This document shows, piece by piece, positions 25,534 through 34,554 of a stretch of 64,000 bases of DNA. The translations under genes and the position numbers were made by a program. The stretch lies in NCBI GenBank assembly GCA_052161645.1, contig CP197414.1. The stretch is one strand, 5' to 3'. The notes under the pieces are model-generated. The model did not search any database. It saw only the letters and a list, made by a program, of their open reading frames with translations, and was not told the origin of the DNA. How positions within the stretch are numbered: position 1 is the stretch's first letter; the number at the start of each line of letters is the position of its first letter. Source of the DNA: Laterigemmans sp052161645. GTDB taxonomy: Bacteria; Planctomycetota; Planctomycetia; Pirellulales; Pirellulaceae.

Positions 25534-27195
25534 ATGACAAAACATATCTTTGTAACCGGTGGGGTGGTCAGTTCGCTCGGTAAGGGCCTGACCAGTGCTT
25601 CAATAGGGATGTTGCTCGAGCAACGCGGCCTCAGGGTGCGGATGCAAAAGCTGGATCCCTATATCAACGTGGACCCGGGGACGATGAGTCCCTACCAGCA
25701 CGGTGAAGTCTACGTCCTCGACGATGGCTCGGAAACCGATTTGGACTTGGGCCATTACGAGCGGTTTACCTCGGGTGAGTTGACGCGTGATTGCAACTAT
25801 ACCACCGGGCAAATCTATCAGTCGGTGATCGATAAAGAACGGCGAGGCCAATTTTTGGGCAAGACCGTCCAGGTCATCCCTCACATCACCAACGAAATCA
25901 AGTCGGTGATTCACAAGCTGGGTGGCGACGACGTCGATGTCGTGATTACCGAAATTGGCGGCACGGTGGGGGACATTGAAAGTCTACCGTTCCTCGAGGC
26001 GATTCGCCAATTTTCGCTCGACGTCGGTCGTGAAAATGTGCTTTATATGCACCTCACCTTGGTGCCATACCTAAAAGCGGCCGACGAGCTGAAAACGAAA
26101 CCGACGCAACACTCCGTTGGCCAGTTGCGGGAGATCGGTATCCAGCCCGATATTTTGATCTGTCGTTGCGAGCGCAGCATTTCGCATGAGGATCGCGACA
26201 AGATTGCCCTCTTTTGTAACGTCGCCCGCGAAGCGGTGATCGAGGAGAAGGATAAGGATTTTTCGATTTACGAAGTCCCCATCTCGTTGGTTGATAACGG
26301 CCTCGATGAATTGGTCGTCAAGCGTCTAGGGTTGAGCGCCGCGGCGCTCGACATGACCGCTTGGAGTGATCTGCTGCACACGCTGCGCAACCCCCGCCAC
26401 GAAGTTTCCATCGCGGTCGTGGGCAAGTACGCCGAGCATAAGGATGCTTACAAATCGATCTATGAGTCGCTCGATCACGCGGGCATTTCCAATCATGCTC
26501 AAATTCGCATCGGCCGTATCCAGAGCAGCGAGATTGAGCGGGAAGGGGCGGAACGGCTGTTGGCCGGGTTCCATGGGATTCTCGTTCCGGGAGGTTTTGG
26601 AGAACGCGGCATCGAAGGCAAAATTCAAGCCGTGCGTTACGCTCGCCAGCGGGGGATCCCCTACTTCGGCATCTGTTTGGGGATGCAATGCGCCGTCATC
26701 GATTTCGCTCGCGAGGTGATGGGGCTCGACGGTGCGCACTCAACGGAGTTTGAAAAGGATACCCCGCATCCGGTGATTTGCTTGCTCGACGAACAACGCA
26801 ACGTGACCAACATGGGAGGCACGATGCGGTTGGGCAGTATGCCCTGCACGTTGACTCCTGAAAGTCACGCTCGGGCAGCCTATCAAAGCGAGGAGATTCA
26901 AGAGCGACATCGGCATCGTTACGAATTCAACAATGATTACCGTCAGCAATTTATCGCCCACGGTATGCGGTTCGCCGGAACCAGCCCAGATGGTAAACTG
27001 GTGGAGATCGTGGAGATCAGCGACCACCCTTGGTTCGTAGCTGTGCAATTTCACCCAGAATTCAAAAGCAAGCCACTCCAGCCGCATCCCTTGTTTGCTG
27101 GTTTTGTGGGGGCCGCCGTGGCCAGACGCAAGCTTCCCTTGGTGGCCGACGTCAATGACGCGACCGCCAACAACCCAGTGGATCATCATGCCTGA
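25534..27195 (+). CDS. pyrG: CTP synthase
   Basis: The 553-residue protein is a complete CTP synthase. The synthetase domain begins KHIFVTGGVVSSLGKGL and has the MQKLDPYINVDPGTMSPYQH segment, and the C-terminal glutamine amidotransferase domain has GGFGERGIEGK, the nucleophile loop GICLGMQ and the VQFHPEFKSKP histidine/glutamate segment. It converts UTP to CTP with ammonia from glutamine. The last eight bases overlap the start of the DUF1844 gene, suggesting translational coupling. Confidence 0.98.
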   Translation: MTKHIFVTGGVVSSLGKGLTSASIGMLLEQRGLRVRMQKLDPYINVDPGTMSPYQHGEVYVLDDGSETDLDLGHYERFTSGELTRDCNYTTGQIYQSVIDKERRGQFLGKTVQVIPHITNEIKSVIHKLGGDDVDVVITEIGGTVGDIESLPFLEAIRQFSLDVGRENVLYMHLTLVPYLKAADELKTKPTQHSVGQLREIGIQPDILICRCERSISHEDRDKIALFCNVAREAVIEEKDKDFSIYEVPISLVDNGLDELVVKRLGLSAAALDMTAWSDLLHTLRNPRHEVSIAVVGKYAEHKDAYKSIYESLDHAGISNHAQIRIGRIQSSEIEREGAERLLAGFHGILVPGGFGERGIEGKIQAVRYARQRGIPYFGICLGMQCAVIDFAREVMGLDGAHSTEFEKDTPHPVICLLDEQRNVTNMGGTMRLGSMPCTLTPESHARAAYQSEEIQERHRHRYEFNNDYRQQFIAHGMRFAGTSPDGKLVEIVEISDHPWFVAVQFHPEFKSKPLQPHPLFAGFVGAAVARRKLPLVADVNDATANNPVDHHA

Positions 27196-27637
27196 GCAAC
27201 CTGAAGAGCAGCCGCCCAAGCTGATTGTTGACGAGGATTGGAAAGAGCAAGTTCAACGCGAGAAGGCGCATGCCGCCGCTTCCACCTCGCCACTTGAAGG
27301 GGAGCCAATCGTCAAGCCTGATGGTCAAGACGAACTGGCCACCGGTAATCAGTCAGCGGATCAGCCGACCGGCGAGGCAATGGACGCCGCCATGCAGATG
27401 CCGCCTCCCACCTTTGATTTTTTGATCAGCATGCTGGCCACGCAGGCGCTGCACGCCATGGGGCAACTCCCCGGACCGGAAGGCGATCTGGCCAAACCCG
27501 AAAAGCCGATCGCTAAACATTACATCGATTTGCTCGGTGTCATCGAGGCCAAGACCAGCGGGAACTTGGAGGCTCAAGAAAGCAAAATGTTAACCGAAGT
27601 GCTCCATCAATTGCGGCTTGCTTACCTGCAAGTCTGA
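27188..27637 (+). CDS. DUF1844 domain protein
   Basis: The 149-residue protein has a disordered N-terminal half and a C-terminal DUF1844 region (about 75-149): FDFLISMLATQALHAMGQLP, then AKHYIDLLGVIEAKTSGNL and EVLHQLRLAYLQV. The function of DUF1844 is not known. The ATG at 27188 lies inside the end of pyrG (eight-base overlap), so it is probably expressed with it. No signal peptide or membrane segment is seen. Confidence 0.85.
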   Translation: MPEQPEEQPPKLIVDEDWKEQVQREKAHAAASTSPLEGEPIVKPDGQDELATGNQSADQPTGEAMDAAMQMPPPTFDFLISMLATQALHAMGQLPGPEGDLAKPEKPIAKHYIDLLGVIEAKTSGNLEAQESKMLTEVLHQLRLAYLQV

Positions 27638-27902
27638 TAAGTTTAAGCAGTAAAGTCTTCCCAACCGTTTCAAGTCTTCCCCTCTGTAGAGTTGGCCCGG
27701 TCTGGTACCACTGTGTCGCAGACGGAACGGCTCATTAGCGGTCCCCCCAGCGACGATTTAAAAGTTCTAGTGAAGGCGGACTAACTGAGTCTGCGGCCAA
27801 ACGCGCGGCAACTCTGCGGTTGTCATCAAGGGATCAAACGCATCCCGGCTGGCGACCATCCGCCCTGCCCAGGAACTTGTCCCACCGCTGGAACCGACCG
27901 CG

Positions 27903-29273
27903 ATGCACACAACCCATAATTCGTTCGTGCGGCTGGCTGCCGCTGCTACCCTTTTGGCCTCAACCTCGGGAGCGACTGCCCAGCAGTTGGTACCACCGGA
28001 GACGGTTGCGATTGAAATGCCCGTGGACACGCAACTTGCTGAAACGGCAGCCGATTATGGGTTTCCTAGTTTCGAGTCGGATTTGTTGCCACCTGACCGG
28101 GGCGAATTGCTGGTCCCCGAACAGCAGCCAGCTCAACCCCTCGACGCTGGTGAGTTGATTCAGCAGCGTTATCCCGACGGTTCGGTTTTTATCGAGCGGC
28201 ACGTGGTCGAGGATGCAATGGGCAACTTGGTCAATCACGGAGAGTTCAAGGAATACAACAACAAGGGCGAAGTTGTCCGCGAAGGAAGTTACGAACTAGG
28301 TGCGATGCAGGGAGAATGGACGCAGTGGATCGGAGTTGAAACATTGCGGCAATTGACCGACACGCTCGATAAAGGATTTAAGGCACCTTTTCGCTCCCAG
28401 GCACAGTTCTCCGATAATCAGGTGTCTGGCGAATGGATGGTCAGTGATAGTGCGGGGAATCCAGTTTTCGTTTGGCAGTTGGTCAATGGTCAGCGTGAAA
28501 ATGTCTCGCTGTGGTACGACAGTCAGGGCGAGGTAATTCGCGAAATTTTCTATTCGCAAAACATGCCGCACGGACCAGCGAAGATTGCCGCTCCAGCCAG
28601 CTCGCCCGGATTGGCGTCAACGGGCCGAGCAATCAAAGCGGTTCAGTTTGATCGCGGTCGCGTGGTGCAAAGTTCGACCGAATGGTTCGACCCGCAGCGG
28701 AAGACCAAGAAGAAGGTCGAGCAAAGCATGTTGGTGCCGCTGGCCAGCGAAATCGCTTCGCACGATTGGTGGAATTCAAGCTTGCGGCAAATGCCCGAGC
28801 CGACCTCCGCCGCGATTCGTCATGGTGTCGTCCGCCGTTGGTATCCAAACGGCCAACCAGCCTTTGTGGGCAACTACAAGTATGGCAAACAGGAAGGCGA
28901 ATTTGCTTGGTTCTATGAAAATGGCCAACCGCGGGGGCGTGGTCAGTATGTGAATGACATGGAGACCGGGACTTGGAGCTGGTGGCACATCAATGGGATG
29001 AAGATGGCGGAGGGACAATACGAAGCTGGGAATCGAGTCGGCATTTGGTCGAATTGGTCGGCCACTGGACAGCTGGTTTTCCGCGGACCTGCCGATGCAT
29101 TGCTGACGCCCTCGGGTGAAGAGAGTGTTCCGGAGAACGCCGATTCGCCCGCCAGCGGAATTGCCGGGGAAGCGTTGGAGAACAGCGGCGAGCGGAACTC
29201 GGCGAGCCGCCCGAGTTCGCTGAGGCGGTCGCAATTGCCTGGCCAATCGGTGTTGATTGATCCACGACGTTGA
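27903..29273 (+). CDS. Secreted MORN/YwqK-type repeat protein
   Basis: The 456-residue protein begins with a signal peptide (about residues 1-27, VRLAAAATLLASTSGATAQQ, probable cleavage after ATA). Repeated short beta-hairpin units follow, of the type G-x-x-x-x-W/F-x-x-x-G-x-x-x-x-x-G-x-Y, for example FKEYNNKGEVVREGSYELG, VRRWYPNGQPAFVGNYKYG, FAWFYENGQPRGRGQYVND and SWWHINGMKMAEGQYEAG. This pattern belongs to MORN-like repeats of the YwqK antitoxin family; no toxin partner is next to it, so the antitoxin label should not be taken over. The C-terminal 60 residues are low-complexity. The 265 bp upstream (27638-27902) show no gene. Confidence 0.78.
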   Translation: MHTTHNSFVRLAAAATLLASTSGATAQQLVPPETVAIEMPVDTQLAETAADYGFPSFESDLLPPDRGELLVPEQQPAQPLDAGELIQQRYPDGSVFIERHVVEDAMGNLVNHGEFKEYNNKGEVVREGSYELGAMQGEWTQWIGVETLRQLTDTLDKGFKAPFRSQAQFSDNQVSGEWMVSDSAGNPVFVWQLVNGQRENVSLWYDSQGEVIREIFYSQNMPHGPAKIAAPASSPGLASTGRAIKAVQFDRGRVVQSSTEWFDPQRKTKKKVEQSMLVPLASEIASHDWWNSSLRQMPEPTSAAIRHGVVRRWYPNGQPAFVGNYKYGKQEGEFAWFYENGQPRGRGQYVNDMETGTWSWWHINGMKMAEGQYEAGNRVGIWSNWSATGQLVFRGPADALLTPSGEESVPENADSPASGIAGEALENSGERNSASRPSSLRRSQLPGQSVLIDPRR

Positions 29274-29342
29274 TCCACGATGTTGATTTGCGATGTTAAG
29301 GTGGGGAACCGGCGGCTGGGTGACTCGCCGCTCGCCTCAGAT

Positions 29343-30353
29343 TTATTGTGCCGCGCTTCGCGAACCATTGGGACCGCCGCTGATCTGTCTTCCTTCCGGC
29401 AGCGGCCTGGCTGCCGTGGCGATACCGCGGCTGTAGAGATGTTCTTTCAACAAGCGAAATTCTTTAAAGCTATCGGGGTAGACCCAGACGGTAACGGTGG
29501 TCGTTTCCGCTGGGCGTCCGGCGAATTCGATGTCGAGCATCGAGCGGTTGCTTTGCAAGACTTGCAGCAGTGGTTCGCCGATCGATTCATCGACAGGTTC
29601 AATCGTCAGTCCGGTCAGTTCGAGGCGGATGGCGGTCCCGAGCGAGCCTCCGCGGCTGGCGGTCGCTCGGCTGCGTTGCACTTCGTACTTGCCGATAAAG
29701 CCGCGAATTGGACCGACCGTGGCGGTTGAGCTGCCGGGGCGTGTCCCGTCGACGCCGCTGCGGAAGGCGATGCGGATTTCTTCAACTAAGCTATCGATCG
29801 GCACGACGGCTAATTTGCCTTGCCGCAGCCGCAAATGGATTTCGTCGCCAAAGACAGTTTTGGCCATTGGGCTGGGGAGGTGTTCCAGCACGGCCAGTTC
29901 GGGCTCGGCGTTATCGAATCGCGAGCGTTCACCAGCCAGTTCGCGGAGCTCGCGTTCTTTGGCCGCCAACTCGGCCGCCAATTGGCTGGCCGCTTGCTGT
30001 TCGTTGGAGAGCTTTGCTTTTTCGGTTTGCCATTGCTCTTTGGCGAGCGCCAACAAATCGAGCAGCATATTTCGTTCTTGGCGACGTTGCTGAATTTCTC
30101 GTTCGTAGTTGGACGTTTCGCCGCGAAGTTCATCGACGGCGCGGCGGGCCGTGTTGGCTAGCGCCAGCGATTGTTCATAAGCCCGCATCTCCTCCGATTC
30201 GACCACTGAATCGATCGCCGCTTGTTCAGCGACCTGTTGCGATTGGGCACCCAGCACGACCACTAGGATGATCAAAATGCCGACTAGATTCGCCACGATA
30301 TCGAGGAACGAATCGAAACCCATTTCCAGCTTTGCGCGTTTCTGTCGGCTCAT
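29343..30353 (-). CDS. ExbD/MotB-like single-pass membrane protein with coiled coil (membrane Asp present)
   Basis: The 336-residue protein has one N-terminal membrane helix (about 15-37) in the pattern of ExbD/TolR/MotB, with Asp18 near its start (SFLDIVANLVGILIILVVVL). That is where these proteins carry the proton-accepting aspartate. A coiled-coil region (about 55-150) and a mixed alpha/beta domain (about 160-320) follow, facing the periplasm if the topology is as in ExbD. No OmpA-like peptidoglycan-binding motif was found. Its ATG overlaps the stop of the preceding gene by four bases, so the three leftward genes form one operon. It is the last gene of the operon. The force-driven target is unknown. 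Confidence 0.75.
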   Translation of the reverse strand: MSRQKRAKLEMGFDSFLDIVANLVGILIILVVVLGAQSQQVAEQAAIDSVVESEEMRAYEQSLALANTARRAVDELRGETSNYEREIQQRRQERNMLLDLLALAKEQWQTEKAKLSNEQQAASQLAAELAAKERELRELAGERSRFDNAEPELAVLEHLPSPMAKTVFGDEIHLRLRQGKLAVVPIDSLVEEIRIAFRSGVDGTRPGSSTATVGPIRGFIGKYEVQRSRATASRGGSLGTAIRLELTGLTIEPVDESIGEPLLQVLQSNRSMLDIEFAGRPAETTTVTVWVYPDSFKEFRLLKEHLYSRGIATAARPLPEGRQISGGPNGSRSAAQ

Positions 30354-32362
30354 CGTGTCCGTTTCCTCTCCACTCGCACGCCACTGTTTCGCATCAGCAT
30401 TTCCAATTGGCGAAAGCGGGATTCACCGTCCGCCGCCACTCGCACGCTGAGCACTGGTTCCCAGCGACCATCTCGCATCACCGGCCCCCAGTCTTCCACG
30501 CGGCGACGAATTTCCCCGGCCAACTCTCGCACCGCTTGGTCGATCAAACCATTGCGAATGGGAATGGTCACCGCCGCTCCGCCGCGCTCGCCGGCCAGTT
30601 CGAGATACTGTCCGTGGCAGGCTAATTGCAGTTCGCGAACCACCGTCGGTCCCCGCAGATGGCTGAACGAATCGGGGAGCGCCCAATTGTTGCCGGCATT
30701 CAAATCGGGCAACTGGTCGCTGGGAGGAGCCTGCCGAGGCGGGTTGTTGGCTTGCGCGCGGGCCCGCTCTTCAATCGCCGCGGAGAAGGTTTGAGCTGGT
30801 TGTGATTGTGCGGATGACGTGCCACCACCACCTGGTCCGGAAGCGTTGACGGGTGGTTGCCCGGCCGCGGCCGCGGCGCTTTGCCCACCTGCTGTCTGTC
30901 CGCCCGCTGCTTGTGTGCCTGCTGCCTGTCCACCTGCTGCTTGGCCGCCCGTTGTTTGGCCGTTGGTTGCTTGGGCCTCGGGGGAACCCGTTTGTCCAAA
31001 GTTTCCTGGTTGGTCAGCCGGGTTGTTGCCAGAGAAAGCTCCCTCGCCAGTCGCCGCTTGCTCGTTGCCTGCCAGCGAGTTCATTGGCGTATTCAGTTCT
31101 GCATTGCCCGCCGAGCCGCCGTTGCCAGTCGAGGTCCCGTTGCCGGGCTGGCCGGTTGCTCGTCCAGCGAGTTCTTGGCGGAGTCGGGCGATGTCGGTCG
31201 TCGGGGGTGAATCCCCCAGCCAAGGTTGATCGCCGTTGACGCCGCCGTTTGGATCGGCGTTATAAGCGCCGTCAAAGGCGCCGTTTAGATCGTCGCTATT
31301 AGGCAGCCCGCCGTTACCCGCCAAGTTGCTCCCGTTGCCGCTGGACCCGTCACTGAACTCACTTCCGTTATTAGTTCCGTTATCAGTTCCACTACCATCG
31401 TTGCTGCCATATTGGTAACTGCCTGGCCCGCTGCCTGATCCCGAGGTGGTGGGCGCGGCACCGACGAAGCGATTGCGTCGTGGTGCGTTGGCCAATTGGG
31501 AGCTGGAGCGTTTCAGCGAATTTTCGATGGCGGCTAGCAGATTCGCTTTGAGTTCGGGATCGGGCTGGGGAAAAGCCAATTCCATATCGGCCGGGACCAG
31601 TTCGTAACCGAATTGGTCATCCCAGGCATCCATGGCGATGCGGCAAGCGGCGTAAGCGTGGATGCCATTGGGGCGAACCAGCAGCAGGGGATAAGGGGGT
31701 GGCGCGTTGACATCCAATTTTTGCCAATGCCCGCGGATTGCTCGCAGCGCGGCGTCGAGCGGGTTGCCGGGACCGAGGGGGCCTCCCAAGTGTTCCGCGG
31801 TCAGCCGCACACCTTCCGGTTGCAAAATGATTGCTTCGTCGGTGCATTCCACGTAAATCGGTCGTCGCTGCGTGCCGCTGTTCCCTTCGTAAGGCACAAT
31901 CACCACGCGAGGCGGGCGTCCGTCGTCTTGCTCGCTGCGCTCGGCCAATGCCGCGCGTTGTTTTTCAATTTCCGACTCGAGGGAAGCCAACCGTTGTCGT
32001 TTCGCGGCCAAGCTGTTGGCATCATTCGACTCGGTCGCCGCCGCCAGTTCATCTTTCAGTTGCTCGAGCGATTCGCGGAGCCGTCGCGAGTGATCTTCGA
32101 GGTGCGCCAGTTCGCCACGACGCTCTTCGAGAATTTCAGTTTGACGATCACGATAGGCGATCAACTGTTGAGCTTGCCAAGTCTGCTGTTCGGCCAGTTC
32201 ACGAGCGGTTTCCGACTCGGAGTCGACCAATTGCTGAGCCGCCTCTTCCGCTTTTTGCGAAACCAGGGCGAGCAATAGAATCAACGTGCCGAGGGTACAC
32301 ACCAGCACCGCCAGAAAAGGAAACAGCGAGGGGGAGAGTCCCAGTCGACGGCGGCGCGTCAT
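30350..32362 (-). CDS. ExbD/MotB-like single-pass protein lacking the membrane Asp, with long Asn/Gly/Gln-rich linker
   Basis: The 670-residue protein has a membrane helix at about 10-35 (SPSLFPFLAVLVCTLGTLIL). When its N-terminus is laid against the next gene's product, the position of Asp18 is Ala18. A coiled coil (about 40-145), a folded domain (about 150-285), a low-complexity linker (about 290-560) rich in NGS and GGQAA-type pentads, and a C-terminal alpha/beta domain (about 570-665, ending in an Arg-rich tail) follow. The three parts suggest a periplasmic arm with a flexible spacer. It overlaps both neighbours by four bases. No OmpA motif is present. Confidence 0.72.
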   Translation of the reverse strand: MTRRRRLGLSPSLFPFLAVLVCTLGTLILLLALVSQKAEEAAQQLVDSESETARELAEQQTWQAQQLIAYRDRQTEILEERRGELAHLEDHSRRLRESLEQLKDELAAATESNDANSLAAKRQRLASLESEIEKQRAALAERSEQDDGRPPRVVIVPYEGNSGTQRRPIYVECTDEAIILQPEGVRLTAEHLGGPLGPGNPLDAALRAIRGHWQKLDVNAPPPYPLLLVRPNGIHAYAACRIAMDAWDDQFGYELVPADMELAFPQPDPELKANLLAAIENSLKRSSSQLANAPRRNRFVGAAPTTSGSGSGPGSYQYGSNDGSGTDNGTNNGSEFSDGSSGNGSNLAGNGGLPNSDDLNGAFDGAYNADPNGGVNGDQPWLGDSPPTTDIARLRQELAGRATGQPGNGTSTGNGGSAGNAELNTPMNSLAGNEQAATGEGAFSGNNPADQPGNFGQTGSPEAQATNGQTTGGQAAGGQAAGTQAAGGQTAGGQSAAAAAGQPPVNASGPGGGGTSSAQSQPAQTFSAAIEERARAQANNPPRQAPPSDQLPDLNAGNNWALPDSFSHLRGPTVVRELQLACHGQYLELAGERGGAAVTIPIRNGLIDQAVRELAGEIRRRVEDWGPVMRDGRWEPVLSVRVAADGESRFRQLEMLMRNSGVRVERKRTR

Positions 32363-33828
32363 GCCGCGTTTCTCCCCGCACGAGTCAACGCTCGGCGAGC
32401 AACCTGCGTAGAAGTTTCGCTGCCGTTGGCGGGCTGCGTGGCGGGCAACCGAGTCGCCAATACCTCGACCGCTTCGGCAAGTGTCAGCATTGCTTGGCTG
32501 ACCGTGTTCGCTTCACTGACCGACTGTAAGCCACGATCGACCGCCTCGACGCTATCGGTGACCAGTTTGACATTTGTATCGAGCGAAGATTGTAAGCTCT
32601 GCAGTTCCGCGGCTCGCGCATGGCTATCAGCTAACAGTTCGCCCTGTTGCAAGAGAGTCTTTTGATGAGCCAGCAAGACCCGCGCGTTATCGCTGAGGGC
32701 GGTCTGCCATTGTTGCCAGCGATTATCAATCTGCTCTGCACCTTCGCGTTGAGTTTGGCGGAGCGAGTTGGCATGTTGTTGCAGCGATTTGGCGAACGAG
32801 TCGCCCAGCACTTCCCGCATCGCGACCTTTAATTGATCGGCCGATTCATGAGCCGATCGTTGCCAGTGGTCGTGCGCGGAATCGATCGCTTGACGCCATA
32901 ATTCCGCCTGCAAACGCACGGAATCTTTCACCGTTTGAGAGATTTCGAGCGTCATTTGACGGAGAGCTACCAAGGGGTCGTGGCTCTCGATCTTGGTGCC
33001 GCTCGATAGGATCGCCGGCAGCAAACGGTCGCTCCGCTGTTCGATTTCTTGCAACACCTCGCGGCCGTGCTTTTCCACCGGGAACTGCAGAAAGATCGCG
33101 ATCACGCTCAGCACCAAACCGAGCGCGGTGGTATCAAAGGCCACGTAGAGACCGCTCTTCAGTCGTTCCACGGCGGCCGCTCCGTCGGTAAAATCAAGCC
33201 CACCGAGTGTTTGCGTGATGCCGATTACCGTACCCAAAAAACCTAACATCGGAATCGCCCAGACGATGATGCGAACGAACTGCAAGGCATCATGATCGGC
33301 GTCGGCTTGGCGATCACCGACTTCGCGCATATCGTCGCTCAGTTGGTCGGCATGCCCACGCCGTTGTTGCCGTTCGAGTAAATCGGTCAACCGCAGCACC
33401 ATCGCCGAACGGGCAATGGCCGGTGGCACTTCGCGGAGATGCGCGAGCCATTGATTGACGCGATCACTGATCGAATGGATTGAGTTGCCAGCGGGGGCGG
33501 ATTGGCCCGATGAGTCCTCACCGGCTGGCCAGCCACAAAAGGCGTGCAACGATTGGGGAACCAATTCGCGGTCGCTGATCAGCCCCAATTGCCGATGGAC
33601 TTTGGCGATCTCCCGGTGGCGGGCCCATAATTGACCCACGGCAACGCAAAATAACACCGTGGCAGCGATTGCCACCGGGTGTCCCAGGAAATAGCGTTCC
33701 AACATCGGCACCGGGAGCGTCATGACCAGCGCGTAAAAGCCCGCCGCTAACGCTAAGCCGGAAAAACGGCGAATCGTGTTAGCGACCCACGAACCTTGGT
33801 TGGCCAGGCCTCGCTCGCGATTACTCAC
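32359..33828 (-). CDS. MotA/TolQ/ExbB-type proton channel with long C-terminal helical tail
   Basis: The 489-residue protein has two N-terminal hydrophobic segments (about 23-42 and 50-69) and the pair typical of the family at about 184-208 (IIVWAIPMLGFLGTVIGITQ) and 232-250 (DTTALGLVLSVIAIFLQFP). The GFLGTVIG and FDTTALGL signatures are those of the MotA/TolQ/ExbB domain. A long, mostly helical region of about 230 residues (258-489) follows, which would project into the cytoplasm. It is the first gene of a leftward three-gene operon and overlaps its neighbour by four bases. Proton or sodium flow through such a channel normally drives a single-pass partner. A tail of this length recalls ZorA, but no Zorya partners are nearby. 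Confidence 0.82.
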   Translation of the reverse strand: MSNRERGLANQGSWVANTIRRFSGLALAAGFYALVMTLPVPMLERYFLGHPVAIAATVLFCVAVGQLWARHREIAKVHRQLGLISDRELVPQSLHAFCGWPAGEDSSGQSAPAGNSIHSISDRVNQWLAHLREVPPAIARSAMVLRLTDLLERQQRRGHADQLSDDMREVGDRQADADHDALQFVRIIVWAIPMLGFLGTVIGITQTLGGLDFTDGAAAVERLKSGLYVAFDTTALGLVLSVIAIFLQFPVEKHGREVLQEIEQRSDRLLPAILSSGTKIESHDPLVALRQMTLEISQTVKDSVRLQAELWRQAIDSAHDHWQRSAHESADQLKVAMREVLGDSFAKSLQQHANSLRQTQREGAEQIDNRWQQWQTALSDNARVLLAHQKTLLQQGELLADSHARAAELQSLQSSLDTNVKLVTDSVEAVDRGLQSVSEANTVSQAMLTLAEAVEVLATRLPATQPANGSETSTQVARRALTRAGRNAA

Positions 33829-33963
33829 TGTTTCCTGCCCTGCTCAAATTCGTGCCGAGTTGTGGTGGGAAAGTCATGCCTCCACAGTGCCGATCTCAGG
33901 CTGTTGAGGTCAAGACTGAAATCCGAAAAAGCTGGCTGGTCTCGTTTCAGGATGCCAGCTTTT

Positions 33964-34033
33964 AGAACCTATCCGAAAACCCAAAATAACCGCCGCTAGC
34001 GCCAAAGCGGCTAACGGTTTTCGGATAGGTTCT
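33964..34033. repeat. Long inverted repeat (18-bp arms) with nested hairpin
   Basis: Two perfect 18-base arms, AGAACCTATCCGAAAACC at 33964-33981 and its reverse complement at 34016-34033, enclose a 34-base loop. The loop itself holds a smaller inverted pair, GCCGCT and AGCGGC, around a GCTAGCGCCAAAGCGGC core. The right arm touches the stop codon of the leftward lipoprotein gene (34033-34035), so the structure may act as its transcript end, but it has no clear U-tract. A degraded half-copy appears at about 37208-37228, which points to a dispersed intergenic repeat element. Confidence 0.8.
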
Positions 34034-34554
34034 TAGTACGCCACCAGCCGGCGATTGCCCACCGATGGCATGATCAAATCACCGAATGACTCAAAGGGGT
34101 TGATTTCCAGCTCGGCCACTTCCAGACGGTCCCCCGCTTGCAACGCGTAGTCGTGCTCGGCGGTGATTTGGTTGCTGCGGTTGTGGAAGTGAATTCCCAT
34201 CCGGATGCCCCCTAAAGTATTCGGCGAGTTGCGATACAGGGTTGCCTGCATGCGGGTAAACTCTTGCGTCAAACCACTTTGTTTGAGCAGGTCGCTGACG
34301 AATACCGAACGCCCATCGGTGGGCAGGGGTAGGACGCGGACCGGCTCTTTCGAGCCAACGATCTCCAGCACCACGGAATTTCTGGCCCGAGCTTGCGAGA
34401 TCACATCGTATTGCTCGCTCGCCGCCGAAGGCTGGAGTGCAATCAAGGGATCCAGCGACTTGTCATTGTCCGTGTACATCGGCGGTATCACGGAGCAGCC
34501 GCAGGCGGAAATCGCTAGCAAAATGCTGGCCAGGAGGGTACGGACGGGCTTCAT
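34033..34554 (-). CDS. Small putative lipoprotein
   Basis: The 173-residue protein starts at ATG 34554 with a lipoprotein signal peptide (VRTLLASILLAISAC) whose lipobox ISAC puts the lipidated cysteine at residue 18; a longer in-frame reading to 34680 would hide this signal. The rest is a single beta-rich domain ending with LQAGDRLEVAELEINPF. The GDRLEV-type strand recalls the ends of SLBB or polysaccharide-export domains, but this is too weak to name a family. The gene is convergent with nothing nearby and divergent from pyrB, with 341 bp between. Confidence 0.65.
   Translation of the reverse strand: MKPVRTLLASILLAISACGCSVIPPMYTDNDKSLDPLIALQPSAASEQYDVISQARARNSVVLEIVGSKEPVRVLPLPTDGRSVFVSDLLKQSGLTQEFTRMQATLYRNSPNTLGGIRMGIHFHNRSNQITAEHDYALQAGDRLEVAELEINPFESFGDLIMPSVGNRRLVAY

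Noticed and set aside
27903..29273. Toxin-antitoxin antitoxin of the YwqK type
   Set aside because: The protein has a signal peptide and repeats of the MORN/YwqK kind, but there is no partner gene of toxin type and the family name is only historical.
29343..33828. Zorya-type anti-phage system
   Set aside because: The channel protein with a long tail recalls ZorA, but no ZorB-like OmpA domain, helicase or nuclease gene is nearby; neighbours are housekeeping or unknown genes.
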